Translations under genes and position numbers: made by a program
Origin: Solirubrobacteraceae bacterium
GTDB taxonomy: Bacteria; Actinomycetota; Thermoleophilia; Solirubrobacterales; Solirubrobacteraceae
Length of the DNA: 57,688 nucleotides
Reading direction: 5' to 3'
Assembly (NCBI GenBank): GCA_024711025.1
Contig: JANJTP010000018.1
Span: 1-57,688 of the forward strand
In this document: in pieces, positions 26,921 through 36,463 of the stretch
How positions within the stretch are numbered: the first letter of the stretch is position 1
Layout of the letters: the number at the start of each line of letters is the position of its first letter
The notes under the pieces: model-generated
What the model saw: only the letters and a program-made list of their open reading frames with translations
Databases searched by the model: none
What the model was told of the DNA's origin: nothing

Positions 26921-28795
26921 TCAGCGCGCCGCTTCGCGGCTCGCCTCCAGCTCGCGTGCGAGGCTCTCGGTGTCGTACGGGCCGACATGGCGCCGCTCGC
27001 CGATGAAGAACGTCGGAGTGCCGCGCGCGCCGCTGGCCTCGGCACTCGCCGCGTCCTCCCGCACCCGCCCCTCGTGGCGCGCCTCGCCCAGCTCACGCGC
27101 GAAGCGCTCGACGGCGAGCCCCAGCTCGCCGCCGTGCCCGATCAGGTCCTCCAGCTCGAGCTCGTCCTGGTGCTCGAACAGGAGGTCGTGCATCTCCCAG
27201 AAGCGCCCCTGGGCGCCCGCCGCCTCGACCGCCTGTGCGGCGAGCTCGGCGCGCTCGTGCACGTCCGCGAGCGGCAGGTGGCGAAAGACGTAGCGCAGCC
27301 TGTCGCCGAAGCGCTCACGCAGCTCGTGGACGACGCCGGTCGCGCGCCCGCAGAACGAGCACTCGAAGTCGCCGTACTCGACGAGCGTCAGCGGAGCGTC
27401 TGCGGGCCCCCGGATGTGGTCGCGACGGGGGTCGACGGGGCGGTCGAGCGCCATCGGCAGGCCGGCGTTGCGCTCGCCCCGCAGGACGGCCGCCAGCCAG
27501 AACGCCGTCCGCCCGTTGAGCGTCGCGAGCACGAGGGCGATCAGCACGCCGACGGTCGCCTGGTCGCGCAGCGCGGGACTGTCGAAGGCGAGGCCGGTGA
27601 TCAGCAGCGCGACGGTGAAGCCGATCCCGGAGAGGGCCGCGCCGCCCACCGCCTGCCCGGGCCCGACGCCCTGGGGCAGCGCTCCGAGGCCCAGCCGCAC
27701 GGAGCCGAGCGTCCCGCCGGCGACCCCGACGAGCTTCCCGACGACCAGGCCGAGCGCGACGCCCCAGGTGACCGGCGAGGCGAGCGCGTCGCCGAGCACT
27801 CCGCCCCTCAGGTCCACGCCCGCGTTCGCCAGCGCGAACAGCGGCACCACGACGTAGCTCGTCCAGGGATGCAGCGCCGTCTGCAAGCGCTCGTTCAACG
27901 ACACCGCGCGCACCAGGCCGAGCTTGGCGGAGTAGCCCACGCTCGGCAGCGGCGATTGGCGAAACGCCCGGAACAGCGACGCCGCGCGCTCGACGTGCTC
28001 CCGACGGGGCGGGCGCGCGGTCACGAGCAGCCCGGCGGCCATCCCGGCGATCGCCGGGTGCAGCCCGGACTGCTCGGCCGCCACCCAGAGCACGCCCCCG
28101 ACCACCGCGTAGGCCGAGGCCCGCCAGACGCGCAGCCGCCCGAGCATGGCGATCCCCGCAAGCGACGCCAGCGCGACCGCGAGCCAGGCGACGTCGACCG
28201 CCTCCGAGTAGACGAGGCCGATGACGGCCACCGCCACCACGTCGTCGACGATCGAGAGCGCCAGCAGGAAGACCCGCAGCTGCGTCGGGCAGGCAGGGCC
28301 GACGAGCGCCAGGGCACCGAGCAGGAACGCGGTGTCGGTGCCGATCACGATGCCCCAGCCGGCTGCGGCATCCCCGGAGGGGTTGACCGCGAGGTACAGG
28401 AGGGCGGGCACGGCCAACCCGCCCAGCGCGGCGATCGCAGGCACGTCCATCCGACGGCGATCGGTCAGCTCGCCCATCGAGAGCTCCCGCCTGACCTCGA
28501 GGCCGATGACGAGGAAGAACAGCGCCATCAGGCCGTCGTCGACCCAGTGCCGCAGGTCTCGCACGAGCTCGGCCCCGCCGATCCGGACGGCCAGCTCGGT
28601 GCCCCACAGCGACTCGTAGGCATCCGACCACGGCGAGTTGGCCCAGACCAGCGCCGCGGCGGTCGCCGCGAGCAGCAGGCCGGCGCTGCCGGCCTCGGTC
28701 GCGACGAAGCTGCGCAGCGGTGCGGCGAGCTGCGCGACGAGAGCCCGGCGGCGAGGACGCGTCTGACCGGCCGGCGGTGCCTCGCGCGTCGCCAC
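26921..28795 (-). CDS. nhaA: NhaA-type Na+/H+ antiporter fused to a DsbA-like thioredoxin domain
   Basis: 624-aa fusion. Residues about 20-430 form an NhaA antiporter with some 12 membrane segments; the paired aspartates that bind Na+/H+ are in [14 protein letters not shown], and [24 protein letters not shown] and [11 protein letters not shown] are NhaA signatures. From about 440 on ([20 protein letters not shown]) a DsbA/thioredoxin-like domain follows with the redox pair CSFC and a [11 protein letters not shown] cis-Pro loop. Such fusions are known in actinobacteria; whether the redox domain controls transport is not established here. The GTG at 28795 has TAGGAT 6 nt upstream. Confidence 0.93.
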   Translation of the reverse strand: MATREAPPAGQTRPRRRALVAQLAAPLRSFVATEAGSAGLLLAATAAALVWANSPWSDAYESLWGTELAVRIGGAELVRDLRHWVDDGLMALFFLVIGLEVRRELSMGELTDRRRMDVPAIAALGGLAVPALLYLAVNPSGDAAAGWGIVIGTDTAFLLGALALVGPACPTQLRVFLLALSIVDDVVAVAVIGLVYSEAVDVAWLAVALASLAGIAMLGRLRVWRASAYAVVGGVLWVAAEQSGLHPAIAGMAAGLLVTARPPRREHVERAASLFRAFRQSPLPSVGYSAKLGLVRAVSLNERLQTALHPWTSYVVVPLFALANAGVDLRGGVLGDALASPVTWGVALGLVVGKLVGVAGGTLGSVRLGLGALPQGVGPGQAVGGAALSGIGFTVALLITGLAFDSPALRDQATVGVLIALVLATLNGRTAFWLAAVLRGERNAGLPMALDRPVDPRRDHIRGPADAPLTLVEYGDFECSFCGRATGVVHELRERFGDRLRYVFRHLPLADVHERAELAAQAVEAAGAQGRFWEMHDLLFEHQDELELEDLIGHGGELGLAVERFARELGEARHEGRVREDAASAEASGARGTPTFFIGERRHVGPYDTESLARELEASREAAR

Positions 28796-28801
28796 GGGCG
28801 G

Positions 28802-28807
28802 ATCCTA
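28802..28807 (-). promoter_or_regulatory. -10 box (TAGGAT) of nhaA
   Basis: TAGGAT on the minus strand with 6 nt to the GTG start at 28795; predicts a leaderless mRNA and fixes the start. Confidence 0.5.
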
Positions 28808-28816
28808 GGAGCTGTG

Positions 28817-28844
28817 TCGGAGCCCCGCGCGCGGCGGGCTCCGA
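28817..28844 (-). terminator. Hairpin terminator after the M23 peptidase gene
   Basis: Perfect 9-bp stem TCGGAGCCC / GGGCTCCGA with a 10-nt GC loop, 43 nt past the M23 stop codon and just upstream of the nhaA promoter. No T-tract. Confidence 0.6.
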
Positions 28845-28887
28845 CCGGTGACGATTCGCGGGTGCGCGGCGCGCCGCGGGACCGGCG

Positions 28888-30087
28888 CTACAGGTAGCCC
28901 ATCGGGTTCACGACGGACCCGTTCACCCGCACCTCGAAGTGCAGATGGTCGCCGAAGCACAGACCGGTGCAGCCCACGTAGCCGATCACCTGGCCCTTGG
29001 AGACGTTCTGGCCGACGCTGACCGCGTAGCGCGACTGGTGCGCGTAGCAGGTCGAGAGCGACGCGCTGTGCTGGATGCAGGTGAAGTTCCCGTAGCCGCT
29101 GGTCGGCGCGGCGAGGGCGACCCGGCCGCCGTCGGCGGCGCGGATCGGCGTTCCGGCGGGGACGCCGATGTCGATGCCCGGATGGCAGGACTCCCACGAG
29201 CGCCGCTCGCAGAACGGCGAGGTGATCGGCCCGTTGACCGGCCAGATCATCTGGCCCGACCCCCGGCGGATCGGCCCGGGCGGCGGAGCGCCGTTCAGGA
29301 TCCCCTGGATCTTGGCCTGCGTCTCGCGCATCTTCGACAGGTCGCCCTCGAGGTCGTGGCGCTCGCCGCGGATGCTCAGCAGCAGCCGGCGCTTGCCCGC
29401 TCGCGTGCGGTCGTAGCCGCTGCGCGCACCGACCAGGTCGCGCTTGACGCCGGCGATCTCGTCGCGGCGCGACTGGATTCGGGAGGTCGCGCGCTGCTGG
29501 CGCTGCTCGAGCCCGTCGAGCCGATCGGCGTTCGCCGTCGCGTCTGCCTTCGCCGTCCTGACGACGTCGATGATCCGCGTGTCCTGCTCGTTGATCCGCT
29601 TGAGGAACTCGCCGCGCTCGAGCAGCTCGGCGAACCCGTTCGAGCTGAGCACGACCGTGACCAGGTCGGGCTCGTCGGCCCGGTAGCGCTCGACCAGCCG
29701 CTGCGCGAGCATTCGCCGGCCGTCGGCGAGCCGCGCCCGCAGGCGGACCTGGCGCGCCCGCTGGAAGCGCAGCTCCTTCTGGATCGCCCGCAGCTCGCTC
29801 ACCGCGCCGTCGAGGTCGCGCTGGACGCGGTCCTGGCGCGTCTGCAGCGTGTCGATCCGGCCCTGCAGGCGGTTGATCTTCGAGGTCCAGCGCGCGATGT
29901 CGGTCGTCAGGACGCGCTCGCGGCCCTTGCGCCGGCCGATCTTGCCCTCGGTGACGTCGATCTTGCGCTGCAGCTCGTCGAGCTTCTGCTGGCTCGTGCC
30001 GGCGGTCGAGCCGACAGGCAGAGCCATCCAGGAGAGGACGGCCATCGCGCAGATCGCGCAGAGAAGGGCGAGCAGGCGCAGGCGCAT
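28888..30087 (-). CDS. Secreted M23-family peptidoglycan endopeptidase with coiled coil
   Basis: 399-aa secreted protein starting MRLRLLALLCAICAMAVLSW, a signal peptide or anchor. A long coiled coil (about 30-270, rich in LDELQRKIDVTEGKI-like heptads) is followed by an M23/LytM domain: HPGIDIGVPAGTPI carries the first zinc ligands (HxxxD) and GDHLHFEVRVNG the catalytic HxH. This layout matches EnvC/NlpD-type and mycobacterial-type cell-division hydrolases or their activators; since HxxxD and HxH are both present it may be active. The ATG at 30087 is chosen over one 24 codons upstream because TACCCT lies 10 nt before it. Confidence 0.9.
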   Translation of the reverse strand: MRLRLLALLCAICAMAVLSWMALPVGSTAGTSQQKLDELQRKIDVTEGKIGRRKGRERVLTTDIARWTSKINRLQGRIDTLQTRQDRVQRDLDGAVSELRAIQKELRFQRARQVRLRARLADGRRMLAQRLVERYRADEPDLVTVVLSSNGFAELLERGEFLKRINEQDTRIIDVVRTAKADATANADRLDGLEQRQQRATSRIQSRRDEIAGVKRDLVGARSGYDRTRAGKRRLLLSIRGERHDLEGDLSKMRETQAKIQGILNGAPPPGPIRRGSGQMIWPVNGPITSPFCERRSWESCHPGIDIGVPAGTPIRAADGGRVALAAPTSGYGNFTCIQHSASLSTCYAHQSRYAVSVGQNVSKGQVIGYVGCTGLCFGDHLHFEVRVNGSVVNPMGYL

Positions 30088-30097
30088 GCGACGGCCC

Positions 30098-30103
30098 AGG
30101 GTA
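30098..30103 (-). promoter_or_regulatory. -10 box (TACCCT) of the M23 peptidase gene
   Basis: TACCCT on the minus strand with 10 nt to the ATG at 30087; predicts a leaderless mRNA. Confidence 0.5.
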
Positions 30104-30212
30104 GGAGACGGGGCCGCGCCGTCCTGCAAGTTGGCCTGCGCACGAGCCCTTCGCGCCATTTCCGGGCATGAGCCTGCCGCGCACCGAGCGCGAGCCCGTC
30201 ACACCCCCTTAT

Positions 30213-30228
30213 GAACCTTTCATGGTTC
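30213..30228 (+). promoter_or_regulatory. Small inverted repeat in the htpX promoter
   Basis: GAACC-N6-GGTTC lies in an unusually A+T-rich patch just upstream of the CAAGAT hexamer (30233-30238), which is 7 nt before the htpX ATG. Its place between the likely -35 and -10 positions fits an operator. It matches neither CIRCE nor the HspR repeat. Confidence 0.4.
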
Positions 30229-30245
30229 CTGTCAAGATGGTGTCC

Positions 30246-31163
30246 ATGACCCGCTCGACCTCCGTGATCGGCCGCGATCGGGGCCTGCAGGCCCGGATGC
30301 TGATGACGATGTTCCTGCTCGGCGCGCTGTACGTCGCGTTCATGGGCGTGCTCTTCGCCGCCGGCGCCGGGGCGGTGACGATCGTCGCACTCGCCGGCGG
30401 GATGCTCGCGCTGCAGTACTTCGCCTCCGACAAGATCGCGCTGGCGTCGATGGGCGCTCGCGAGGCCTCGCCGAAGGAGGCGCCGGAGCTGCACCAGATC
30501 GTCGAGCGCCTCTGCCTACAGGCCGACCTGCCCAAGCCGCGGATCGCGATGGTGCAGTCGACGATGCCGAACGCCTTCGCGCTCGGCCGCTCGCCGAAGC
30601 ACGCGACGGTCTGCGCGACGAGTGCGATCGTCGAGCTGCTGAGCCCGTCCGAGCTCGAGGGCGTCATCGCCCACGAGCTCACGCACGTCGCCAACCGCGA
30701 CGTCGCGATCATGACGCTCGCCAGCTTCTTCGCGTCGCTGGCGGCGATGATCATGCAGTTCGGGTTCTTCTTCGGCGGTGGCGGCGACGACGACGAGAAC
30801 GCCGGCTTCTTCCTGATGATCGTCGCCGCGATGGCGACGTACGTGATCTCGTTCGTCCTGATGCAGGCGCTGTCGCGCTATCGCGAGTTCGCCGCCGACC
30901 GCGGCGCCGCGGTGCTCACCGGACGGCCGAGCGCGCTGGCCTCGGCGCTGCTGAAGATCAGCCAGGGGATGGAGCGGGTTCCGACGCGCGACCTGCGCCA
31001 CGCCGAGATGAACGCCTTCTACATCTTCCCCGCCAAGGCCAAGCGCTCGATGTTCAACATCTTCTCGACGCACCCACCGATCGAGCAGCGGATCGCGCGG
31101 CTCGAGCGGATGGAGAGCGAGCTCCAGGGCACGGCCGGCTCGATGCTTCCCGCCGCCGCCTAG
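30246..31163 (+). CDS. htpX: Membrane zinc metalloprotease HtpX
   Basis: 305-aa M48 membrane protease that degrades damaged membrane proteins. Two N-terminal membrane segments (about 18-40 and 42-57), the zinc motif HELTHV (His143, Glu144, His147), two more segments around 155-210, and the third ligand in RYREFAADRGA. The ATG at 30246 is taken over several earlier in-frame starts because homology begins here and CAAGAT lies 7 nt before it. It heads a block with pspAB, pspA and pspAA, an actinobacterial arrangement for envelope stress. Confidence 0.93.
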   Translation: MTRSTSVIGRDRGLQARMLMTMFLLGALYVAFMGVLFAAGAGAVTIVALAGGMLALQYFASDKIALASMGAREASPKEAPELHQIVERLCLQADLPKPRIAMVQSTMPNAFALGRSPKHATVCATSAIVELLSPSELEGVIAHELTHVANRDVAIMTLASFFASLAAMIMQFGFFFGGGGDDDENAGFFLMIVAAMATYVISFVLMQALSRYREFAADRGAAVLTGRPSALASALLKISQGMERVPTRDLRHAEMNAFYIFPAKAKRSMFNIFSTHPPIEQRIARLERMESELQGTAGSMLPAAA

Positions 31164-31166
31164 CGG

Positions 31167-31739
31167 ATGGGGCTGTTCGACGCGATCCTCGGGCGCCGGA
31201 AGGTCGCCCGTCCGGCGCCCGACCGCCTGTTCGCGATCACCACCGCGGACATCACGCTCAGCACGGAGCACGGGATCACAAGCCGCGGCGTCGCGGCGAT
31301 CGTCTTCCAGCCGCTCGCGACCGGCGACTTCGAGCGGATCGCCGGCGACATGGAGGCGGTCCTGCGCAGCGCCGGCGAGGAGACGGGCTCGACGATCGAG
31401 ACGAGCACCGACGAAGTCGGCTACCGCTGGATGATCGTCCACGACCCGGACGTCGAGGACCTGGCGGTCGGCGTCAACGCCGTAAGCGACCAGCTCCAGC
31501 TCGACGGCTACGCCGAGCGGCTGCTGTGCGCGGTGTTCGCCTTCCAGGACGGCGAGGGCCGGCCGCTCTACTTCATCTACAACTACAAGCGCGGCGCCTG
31601 GTACCCGTTCGCCCCCGCCGACGGCGAGCAGCAGCGGGACACCGAGCGCGAGCTGCGGATCAAGGCCGTCGTCGGCGCCGACCTGCCGATCGAGCCGGAG
31701 CTGAGCCGCTGGTTCCCCCTCTGGGGCATCCCGATCTGA
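31167..31739 (+). CDS. pspAB: PspA-associated protein PspAB
   Basis: 190-aa soluble protein starting MGLFDAILGRRKVARPAPDR, with a GYRWMIVHDPDVEDLAVGVN segment and a C-terminal PLYFIYNYKRGAWYPFAP. This matches the PspAB family found between htpX and pspA in actinobacteria. Its molecular role is not settled; the context implies a part in the membrane-stress response. It starts 3 nt after htpX, so the two are probably co-translated. Confidence 0.85.
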   Translation: MGLFDAILGRRKVARPAPDRLFAITTADITLSTEHGITSRGVAAIVFQPLATGDFERIAGDMEAVLRSAGEETGSTIETSTDEVGYRWMIVHDPDVEDLAVGVNAVSDQLQLDGYAERLLCAVFAFQDGEGRPLYFIYNYKRGAWYPFAPADGEQQRDTERELRIKAVVGADLPIEPELSRWFPLWGIPI

Positions 31740-31780
31740 GCTTCCCGGCCGATCGTGGCCGCGAGCCGCGCGGCTCTCGA

Positions 31781-31812
31781 TAGGCTGGGCGCAGCGCAAG
31801 CCGATCAAGGAG
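31781..31812 (+). promoter_or_regulatory. Internal promoter (-10 TAGGCT) and ribosome site of pspA
   Basis: TAGGCT at 31781-31786 lies 32 nt before the pspA ATG, and AAGGAG at 31807-31812 is 6 nt before it. This is one of the few classical leadered starts in the window and lets pspA be expressed apart from htpX-pspAB. Confidence 0.5.
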
Positions 31813-31818
31813 CAGCGG

Positions 31819-32613
31819 ATGGCAGGTCTCGGCGGACGGATGTCCACCGTCATCAAGGCGAAGATCTCGAAGATCCTCGACAAGGCGGAGGATCCCGCCG
31901 AGACGCTGGACTACAGCTACCAGAAGCAGCTCGAGTCGCTGCAGAACGTCAAGAAGGGCATCGCCGACGTCGTCACCGCGAAGAAGCGCCTGCAGATGCA
32001 GTCGCAGAAGCTCGAGCAGCAGCTGGTCAAGCTCGACACGCAGGCCCGTCAGGCGCTCGCCCAGGGCAACGAGGATCTCGCGCGCGTCGCGCTCGAGCGC
32101 AAGAACGGCATCCAGGTCGAGCTGCAGACGCTCGACAAGCAGGTCAGCGAGCTCGAGGACCAGCAGCAGCGGCTGGCCGACTCCGAGCAGAAGCTGCGCA
32201 CGAAGATCGAGGCCTTCCGCACCAAGAAGGAGGTCATCAAGGCGCAGTACTCGGCGGCCGAGGCCCAGGTGCGGATCTCGGAGGCGGCGACCGGCGTCGG
32301 CGAGGAGATGGCCGACGTCGGCCTGGCGATGCAGCGCGCGGTCGACAAGACCGAGCAGATGAAGGCGCGCGCCGACGCGGTCTCCGAGCTCGAGGCGTCC
32401 GGCACGTTCGAGGACCTGACGCAGCTCGGCGGCGGCGAGGACGAGATCGACCGCCAGCTCCGCGAGCTGTCCAGCGCCAGCGTCGTCGATGACGAGCTCG
32501 CGCGGATGAAGGCCGAGCTGGGCGCCGGCACCGGGTCGAACGGCGAGCTGAACGCCGGCGCCCCACCGGCCGACGCCGAGGGCGACGCGGAGCCCGAGGA
32601 CGGCCGGGCATGA
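31819..32613 (+). CDS. pspA: Phage shock protein A (PspA/IM30 family)
   Basis: 264-aa ESCRT-III-related protein that coats and stabilises the inner membrane under stress. An N-terminal segment MSTVIKAKISKILDKAEDP (amphipathic helix and following turn) is followed by a long helical hairpin/coiled coil (about 35-190, e.g. LQMQSQKLEQQLVKLDTQAR and KIEAFRTKKEVIKAQYSAAE) and an acidic, disordered tail. The pspAA start overlaps its stop (ATGA). Confidence 0.93.
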   Translation: MAGLGGRMSTVIKAKISKILDKAEDPAETLDYSYQKQLESLQNVKKGIADVVTAKKRLQMQSQKLEQQLVKLDTQARQALAQGNEDLARVALERKNGIQVELQTLDKQVSELEDQQQRLADSEQKLRTKIEAFRTKKEVIKAQYSAAEAQVRISEAATGVGEEMADVGLAMQRAVDKTEQMKARADAVSELEASGTFEDLTQLGGGEDEIDRQLRELSSASVVDDELARMKAELGAGTGSNGELNAGAPPADAEGDAEPEDGRA

Positions 32614-32888
32614 TCGTCCGGATCTCCCAGGAAGGGCAGTACAAGCTGCCCGACGACGTCCTCGCGCGCGTCAACGAGCTCGACAACGCGGTCGTCGCGG
32701 CCGTCGAGGCCGGCGACGAGGGCGCGTTCGCCACGCGCTTTGCAGAGCTGCTCGCACTGGTGCGAGACGGCGGCGAGCAGCTCCCCGGCGACGACCTGCA
32801 CCCGTCCGACGTGATCCTGCCTCCCGCCGACATCACGCTCGACGAGGCCCGTCACGAGTTCACCGGCGAGGGCCTGATCCCCGACTGA
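32610..32888 (+). CDS. pspAA: PspA-associated protein PspAA
   Basis: 92-aa protein, MIVRISQEGQYKLPDDVLAR at the start, ending ITLDEARHEFTGEGLIPD. It matches the short PspAA family that follows pspA in actinobacteria and is thought to act as a partner of PspA. Its ATG overlaps the pspA stop (ATGA), so it is coupled to pspA. Confidence 0.88.
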   Translation: MIVRISQEGQYKLPDDVLARVNELDNAVVAAVEAGDEGAFATRFAELLALVRDGGEQLPGDDLHPSDVILPPADITLDEARHEFTGEGLIPD

Positions 32889-32916
32889 CGGCGGCGCCTG
32901 TCCCGGCGGGCGTCAG
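32885..32916. terminator. Bidirectional hairpin between pspAA and the ACP gene
   Basis: Inverted repeat CTGACG / CGTCAG around a 20-nt G+C-rich core, overlapping the stop codons of both convergent genes. Confidence 0.4.
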
Positions 32917-33152
32917 ACGCCTGCCAGGTAGGCGACCGCGCCGTCGAGCGTGCGCAGCTTCGGCTGGTCGCGCTCGGGGATGTCGATACCCGTCCGCTCG
33001 CTGACGAGCGTCATCAGCGTCAGGAAGTCCATCGAGTCGATGTCGAGCTGTTCGCCCAGCTCGACATCGCCGTCGAGCCGGACGCCCTCGGTCTCCGGCG
33101 CGATCTCGACGAGCGCGGCGAGCACCACGGCGCGGGCCTCCGCCTCGGTCAC
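32913..33152 (-). CDS. Acyl carrier protein
   Basis: 79-aa acyl carrier protein. The phosphopantetheine site is Ser40 in LDIDSMDFLTLMTL, preceded by the acidic helix VELGEQ, and the fold is complete to TLDGAVAYLAGV. Its GTG start overlaps the stop of the E2 gene (GTGA), so it is made together with the dehydrogenase subunits. This is unusual: 2-oxo-acid dehydrogenase operons normally end with E3 (lipoamide dehydrogenase), not an ACP. It may receive the acyl group from the E2, but that is inference. Confidence 0.88.
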   Translation of the reverse strand: MTEAEARAVVLAALVEIAPETEGVRLDGDVELGEQLDIDSMDFLTLMTLVSERTGIDIPERDQPKLRTLDGAVAYLAGV

Positions 33153-34450
33153 AGCGCCTCCGGCTCCTGGAGCCTCGAGTCGATCGAGCCGAGGAAGAGG
33201 CCTCCGGTGTGGCCGTCGGCGGCACGGTGGTCGACGGCGAGCGTCGCATGGACGACCGGGCGCGCCCCGACCATTCCCCTCACCGCCCACGCCCGCTCGG
33301 TCACCCGGCCGAAGCCGACGAGCGCGACCTGCGGCGGGTGGATGACGCCGTAGACCGTCTCGACGCCCCGCTCGCCGAGGCTCGTGACGGTGATCGTCGG
33401 GTCGGCCATCTCCGAGCCGCGCAGCTGGCCGCGCCGAGCGCGCTGGGTCAGGTCGCGCAGCGCCGCCATCAGCGCCTCGACGCCCAGCATGTCGGCGTCG
33501 TGGATCGCCGGCGCCAGGAGGCCGCCGCCCCGTAGCGAGATCGCGACGCCGACGTGGACGCCGCCGCCGGGGCGCAGCTCGTCGTCGACCCAGAAGCCGT
33601 TGAGGCCCGGATGCTCGCGGCATGCGAGCGCGACGGCCTTGAGCAGCAGTGCGGCGGGCAGGACCCGCTCGGCCGGGCCGCGGGGCGCGTTGCGCTCCTT
33701 CAGCCAGTCGAGCGCGCGCGAGAGGTCGATGTGGTGACCCAGGTAGTAGTGCGGGATCTCGCGCTTGGAGCGGGCCATCAGCCGCGCGATCGTGCGGCGC
33801 ATCGCGATCGATCGCTCGTCGCCGGCTGTGGCAGCGACGGCGGGAGGCTCGATCGTCTGGGGCATGGGCGCGCTCGGCGCAGGCATCGTGGGCGGCGCAG
33901 GCATCGCGCTCGGCGCGGGCATCGCGGGCGGCGCGGGAGCCCGGGTCGCCGGCTCGGCTGCGGTCCGCTCGACGTCGGCCCTCGTCACCGCACCGCCCGG
34001 CCCGGTGCCCTCGCAGGAGGCGGGGTCGACGCCCAGGTGAGCGGCGACGCGTCGTGCGAGCGGCGAGACGCGGCGGCGCCCTGAGCCGTCGGCGGCGCCG
34101 GGCGGCTCGGCAGGCGGCGCGGGCGCCGCAGCCGCGACGACGGCCGCGGGCACCGGGGGCGCGGGCTCGGCGGCGGTCGGCTCGGGAGCGGCCGGCGCCT
34201 GTGTCGCGGCGACGCCGGTCGACCTCACGTGCGCGAGCACCGCCCCGACGGCGACCTTCTCCCCCGGGTCCACGACCAGCTCCTCGATCACGCCCGGCTC
34301 GAAGATCTCGACCTCGATCTCCGCCTTGCTCGTGTCCACCACCGCGACGATGTCGCCCTTCGCGACGACGTCGCCGGGCGCCACGCGCCACTGGATCAGC
34401 CGCCCTTCGACCATGTCGGCGCCCAGCGACGGCATCAGGAAGTCACCCAT
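33149..34450 (-). CDS. Dihydrolipoamide acyltransferase (E2) of a 2-oxo-acid dehydrogenase complex
   Basis: 433-aa E2 core. One lipoyl domain at 1-78 with the lipoyl lysine Lys42 in [12 protein letters not shown], a Pro/Ala linker, a peripheral subunit-binding domain (about 118-155, [14 protein letters not shown]...[12 protein letters not shown]), a second linker with MPAP repeats, and the catalytic domain with the active-site histidine in [13 protein letters not shown]. The ATG at 34450 overlaps the E1-beta end by 8 bp; a TTG three codons upstream is less likely. Substrate class (pyruvate, acetoin or branched-chain acid) is not decided by these motifs. Confidence 0.9.
   Translation of the reverse strand: MGDFLMPSLGADMVEGRLIQWRVAPGDVVAKGDIVAVVDTSKAEIEVEIFEPGVIEELVVDPGEKVAVGAVLAHVRSTGVAATQAPAAPEPTAAEPAPPVPAAVVAAAAPAPPAEPPGAADGSGRRRVSPLARRVAAHLGVDPASCEGTGPGGAVTRADVERTAAEPATRAPAPPAMPAPSAMPAPPTMPAPSAPMPQTIEPPAVAATAGDERSIAMRRTIARLMARSKREIPHYYLGHHIDLSRALDWLKERNAPRGPAERVLPAALLLKAVALACREHPGLNGFWVDDELRPGGGVHVGVAISLRGGGLLAPAIHDADMLGVEALMAALRDLTQRARRGQLRGSEMADPTITVTSLGERGVETVYGVIHPPQVALVGFGRVTERAWAVRGMVGARPVVHATLAVDHRAADGHTGGLFLGSIDSRLQEPEAL
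33870..33950 (-). repeat. Short in-frame repeats coding the E2 MPAP linker
   Basis: Imperfect repeats of about 15 bp encode a run of MPAPP/MPAPS units between the subunit-binding and catalytic domains of the E2, a swinging-arm linker. Confidence 0.6.
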
Positions 34451-35444
34451 CGCGCCCAACCGTCCTCAGCGCGGCGGCGACGACGTCGTCGGCCTGCGGT
34501 ATCGCGGCCTGCTCGAGGTGCGCCGCGTACGAGGTCGGCACCTCCTCGGCGCAGACGCGCTCGACCGGAGCGTCGAGCTCGTAGAAGGCGCGCTCGGCGA
34601 TGCGCGCGCTCAGCTCAGCCGACAGCGAGCCGCTGCGCCAGCCCTCGTCGACGATCACGGCGCGGTGGGTGCGGGAGATCGAGCGCAGCACGGTCGCCTC
34701 GTCGAGCGGGCGCAGGACGCGCAGGTCGATCACCTCGGCGCTCACACCCCGCCCCGTCAGCCGCTCGGCGGCCTCCAGGACTCGGCCGAGCAGGCCACCG
34801 TAGGCGACCAGCGTCACGTCATCCCCGGCGTGCATGACCGCGGCGCGCTCGATGTCGACGGGCTCACGCTCCGCGGGCAGCTCGCCGCTCACGTTGTAGA
34901 GCGAGCCGTGCTCGAAGATCAGCACCGGGTTCGGGTCCGCCAACGCCGGCGCGAGCATGCCGCGCGCGTCGGCGATCGTCGCCGGCGCGAGCACCTTGAT
35001 CCCCGGGATGTGCGCGTACCAGCCCTCGAAGCTGTGCGAGTGCTGGGCCGCCAGCTGACGCCCGGCGCCGGTGCACATCCGGATCACGAGCGGCACCGCG
35101 AACTGACCGCCCGACATATGGCGGATCGTCGCGGCGTTGTTGACGATCTGGTCGAGCGCGAGCAGGCTGAAGTTGACGGTCATGATCTCGACGATCGGAC
35201 GCATGCCGTTCAGCGCGGCGCCGATTCCCGCGCCGGTGAACGCGCTCTCCGAGAGCGGCGCATCGCGGATCCGCTCGGGGCCGAACTCGGCGAGCATCCC
35301 CTTGCTGACGCCGAACGCCCCGCCATAGCGCCCGACGTCCTCGCCGATGAGGAAGACGCGCTCGTCGGCCCTCATCGCCTCGCTCATCGCCTCGCGCATC
35401 GCGTCGCGGTACGTCAGCGTCACGGTCCGATCGGCCGTGCTCAC
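34443..35444 (-). CDS. Pyruvate dehydrogenase-like E1 component, beta subunit
   Basis: 333-aa transketolase-like E1 beta subunit: [20 protein letters not shown] and [15 protein letters not shown] at the N-terminus, with the TPP-contact glutamate in this region, then [20 protein letters not shown] and the C-terminal [16 protein letters not shown]. It pairs with the alpha subunit in a thiamine-diphosphate alpha2beta2 tetramer. The GTG start overlaps the alpha-subunit stop (GTGA). Confidence 0.92.
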   Translation of the reverse strand: MSTADRTVTLTYRDAMREAMSEAMRADERVFLIGEDVGRYGGAFGVSKGMLAEFGPERIRDAPLSESAFTGAGIGAALNGMRPIVEIMTVNFSLLALDQIVNNAATIRHMSGGQFAVPLVIRMCTGAGRQLAAQHSHSFEGWYAHIPGIKVLAPATIADARGMLAPALADPNPVLIFEHGSLYNVSGELPAEREPVDIERAAVMHAGDDVTLVAYGGLLGRVLEAAERLTGRGVSAEVIDLRVLRPLDEATVLRSISRTHRAVIVDEGWRSGSLSAELSARIAERAFYELDAPVERVCAEEVPTSYAAHLEQAAIPQADDVVAAALRTVGRDG

Positions 35445-36463
35445 GGCCTGTCCTGTGCAGCGGCGTAGACGTCGCGCAGCAGATCCTCGACCGGCTCGGG
35501 CTCGGAGGCCTCGGCGAACGCGACCGCATGCTCGATCTCGGCCGCGATGGCCGCCTCGATCTCGTCGATCGCCGCCTGGCCCAGGGCCCCGTGAGCGCGC
35601 AGCCGCGCCGCGAGCAGCTCGATCGGGTCGTGGCCCTCACGCCACTCGCGGACCTCCTCCTTGTCGCGGTAGAGGTCGGGGTCGTACATCGAGTGCGCAC
35701 GGAAGCGATACGTGCGGCACTCGAGGAAGACCGGCCCCTCGCCGCCGCGGATCGCGAGCGCCGCCCGCCGCGCCGCGCGCTCGACGGCGACGACGTCCAT
35801 CCCGTCGACGCTCCAGGCGGGCAGGTCGTACGAGGCCGCCTTGATCGTGAGCTTCGTCTGCGACTCGGTCAGCTCCAGCGCGCTGCCCATCGCGTAGTAG
35901 TTGTTCTCGCAGACGAACAGCACCGGGAGCCGCCAGAGGGCCGCGAGGTTCAGCGACTCGTGGAACTCCCCCTCGGCGATCGCGCCCTCGCCGAAGAAGC
36001 AGGCCGTGACGCGCTCGCGGCCGAGCATCAGGTCGGCCAGCGCGAGGCCCGCGGCGATCGGCAGCCCGCCGGCGACGATCGCGTTGCCGCCGTAGAAGCG
36101 TGAGGCGCGGTCGAAGACGTGCATCGAGCCGCCGCGCCCGCGGCAGCAGCCCCCCGAGCGGCCGAGCATCTCCGCCATCAGAGCGTCGGCTGCGACCCCC
36201 CGCGCCAGCGCGTGACCGTGCTCGCGATACGTCGTGACGACCGCGTCGTCGGGCTCGAGCACGCGCATCACGCCGGTCGCGACCGCCTCCTCGCCGATGT
36301 AGAGGTGCAGGAAGCCGCGGATCCTGGTCGCGCTGTAGAGCTCGACGCAGCGCTCCTCGAAGCGCCGGATGCGCAGCATCCCGCGCAGCAGCTCGATCGC
36401 GTGCGGCGGAAGCGGCCCGGACGCCGGGTCGGGCCGGCCGGCCGGCGGGTGGACGGGTGTCAC
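35441..36463 (-). CDS. Pyruvate dehydrogenase-like E1 component, alpha subunit
   Basis: 340-aa E1 alpha subunit of a thiamine-diphosphate 2-oxo-acid dehydrogenase. [14 protein letters not shown], the [19 protein letters not shown] segment, and the TPP-magnesium motif, here [15 protein letters not shown]...ENNYYAMG (GDG replaced by GEG), are present. [19 protein letters not shown] is the conserved C-terminal loop. Sequence style is that of pyruvate or acetoin dehydrogenases. The GTG start overlaps the acsA stop (GTGA). Confidence 0.92.
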   Translation of the reverse strand: MTPVHPPAGRPDPASGPLPPHAIELLRGMLRIRRFEERCVELYSATRIRGFLHLYIGEEAVATGVMRVLEPDDAVVTTYREHGHALARGVAADALMAEMLGRSGGCCRGRGGSMHVFDRASRFYGGNAIVAGGLPIAAGLALADLMLGRERVTACFFGEGAIAEGEFHESLNLAALWRLPVLFVCENNYYAMGSALELTESQTKLTIKAASYDLPAWSVDGMDVVAVERAARRAALAIRGGEGPVFLECRTYRFRAHSMYDPDLYRDKEEVREWREGHDPIELLAARLRAHGALGQAAIDEIEAAIAAEIEHAVAFAEASEPEPVEDLLRDVYAAAQDRP

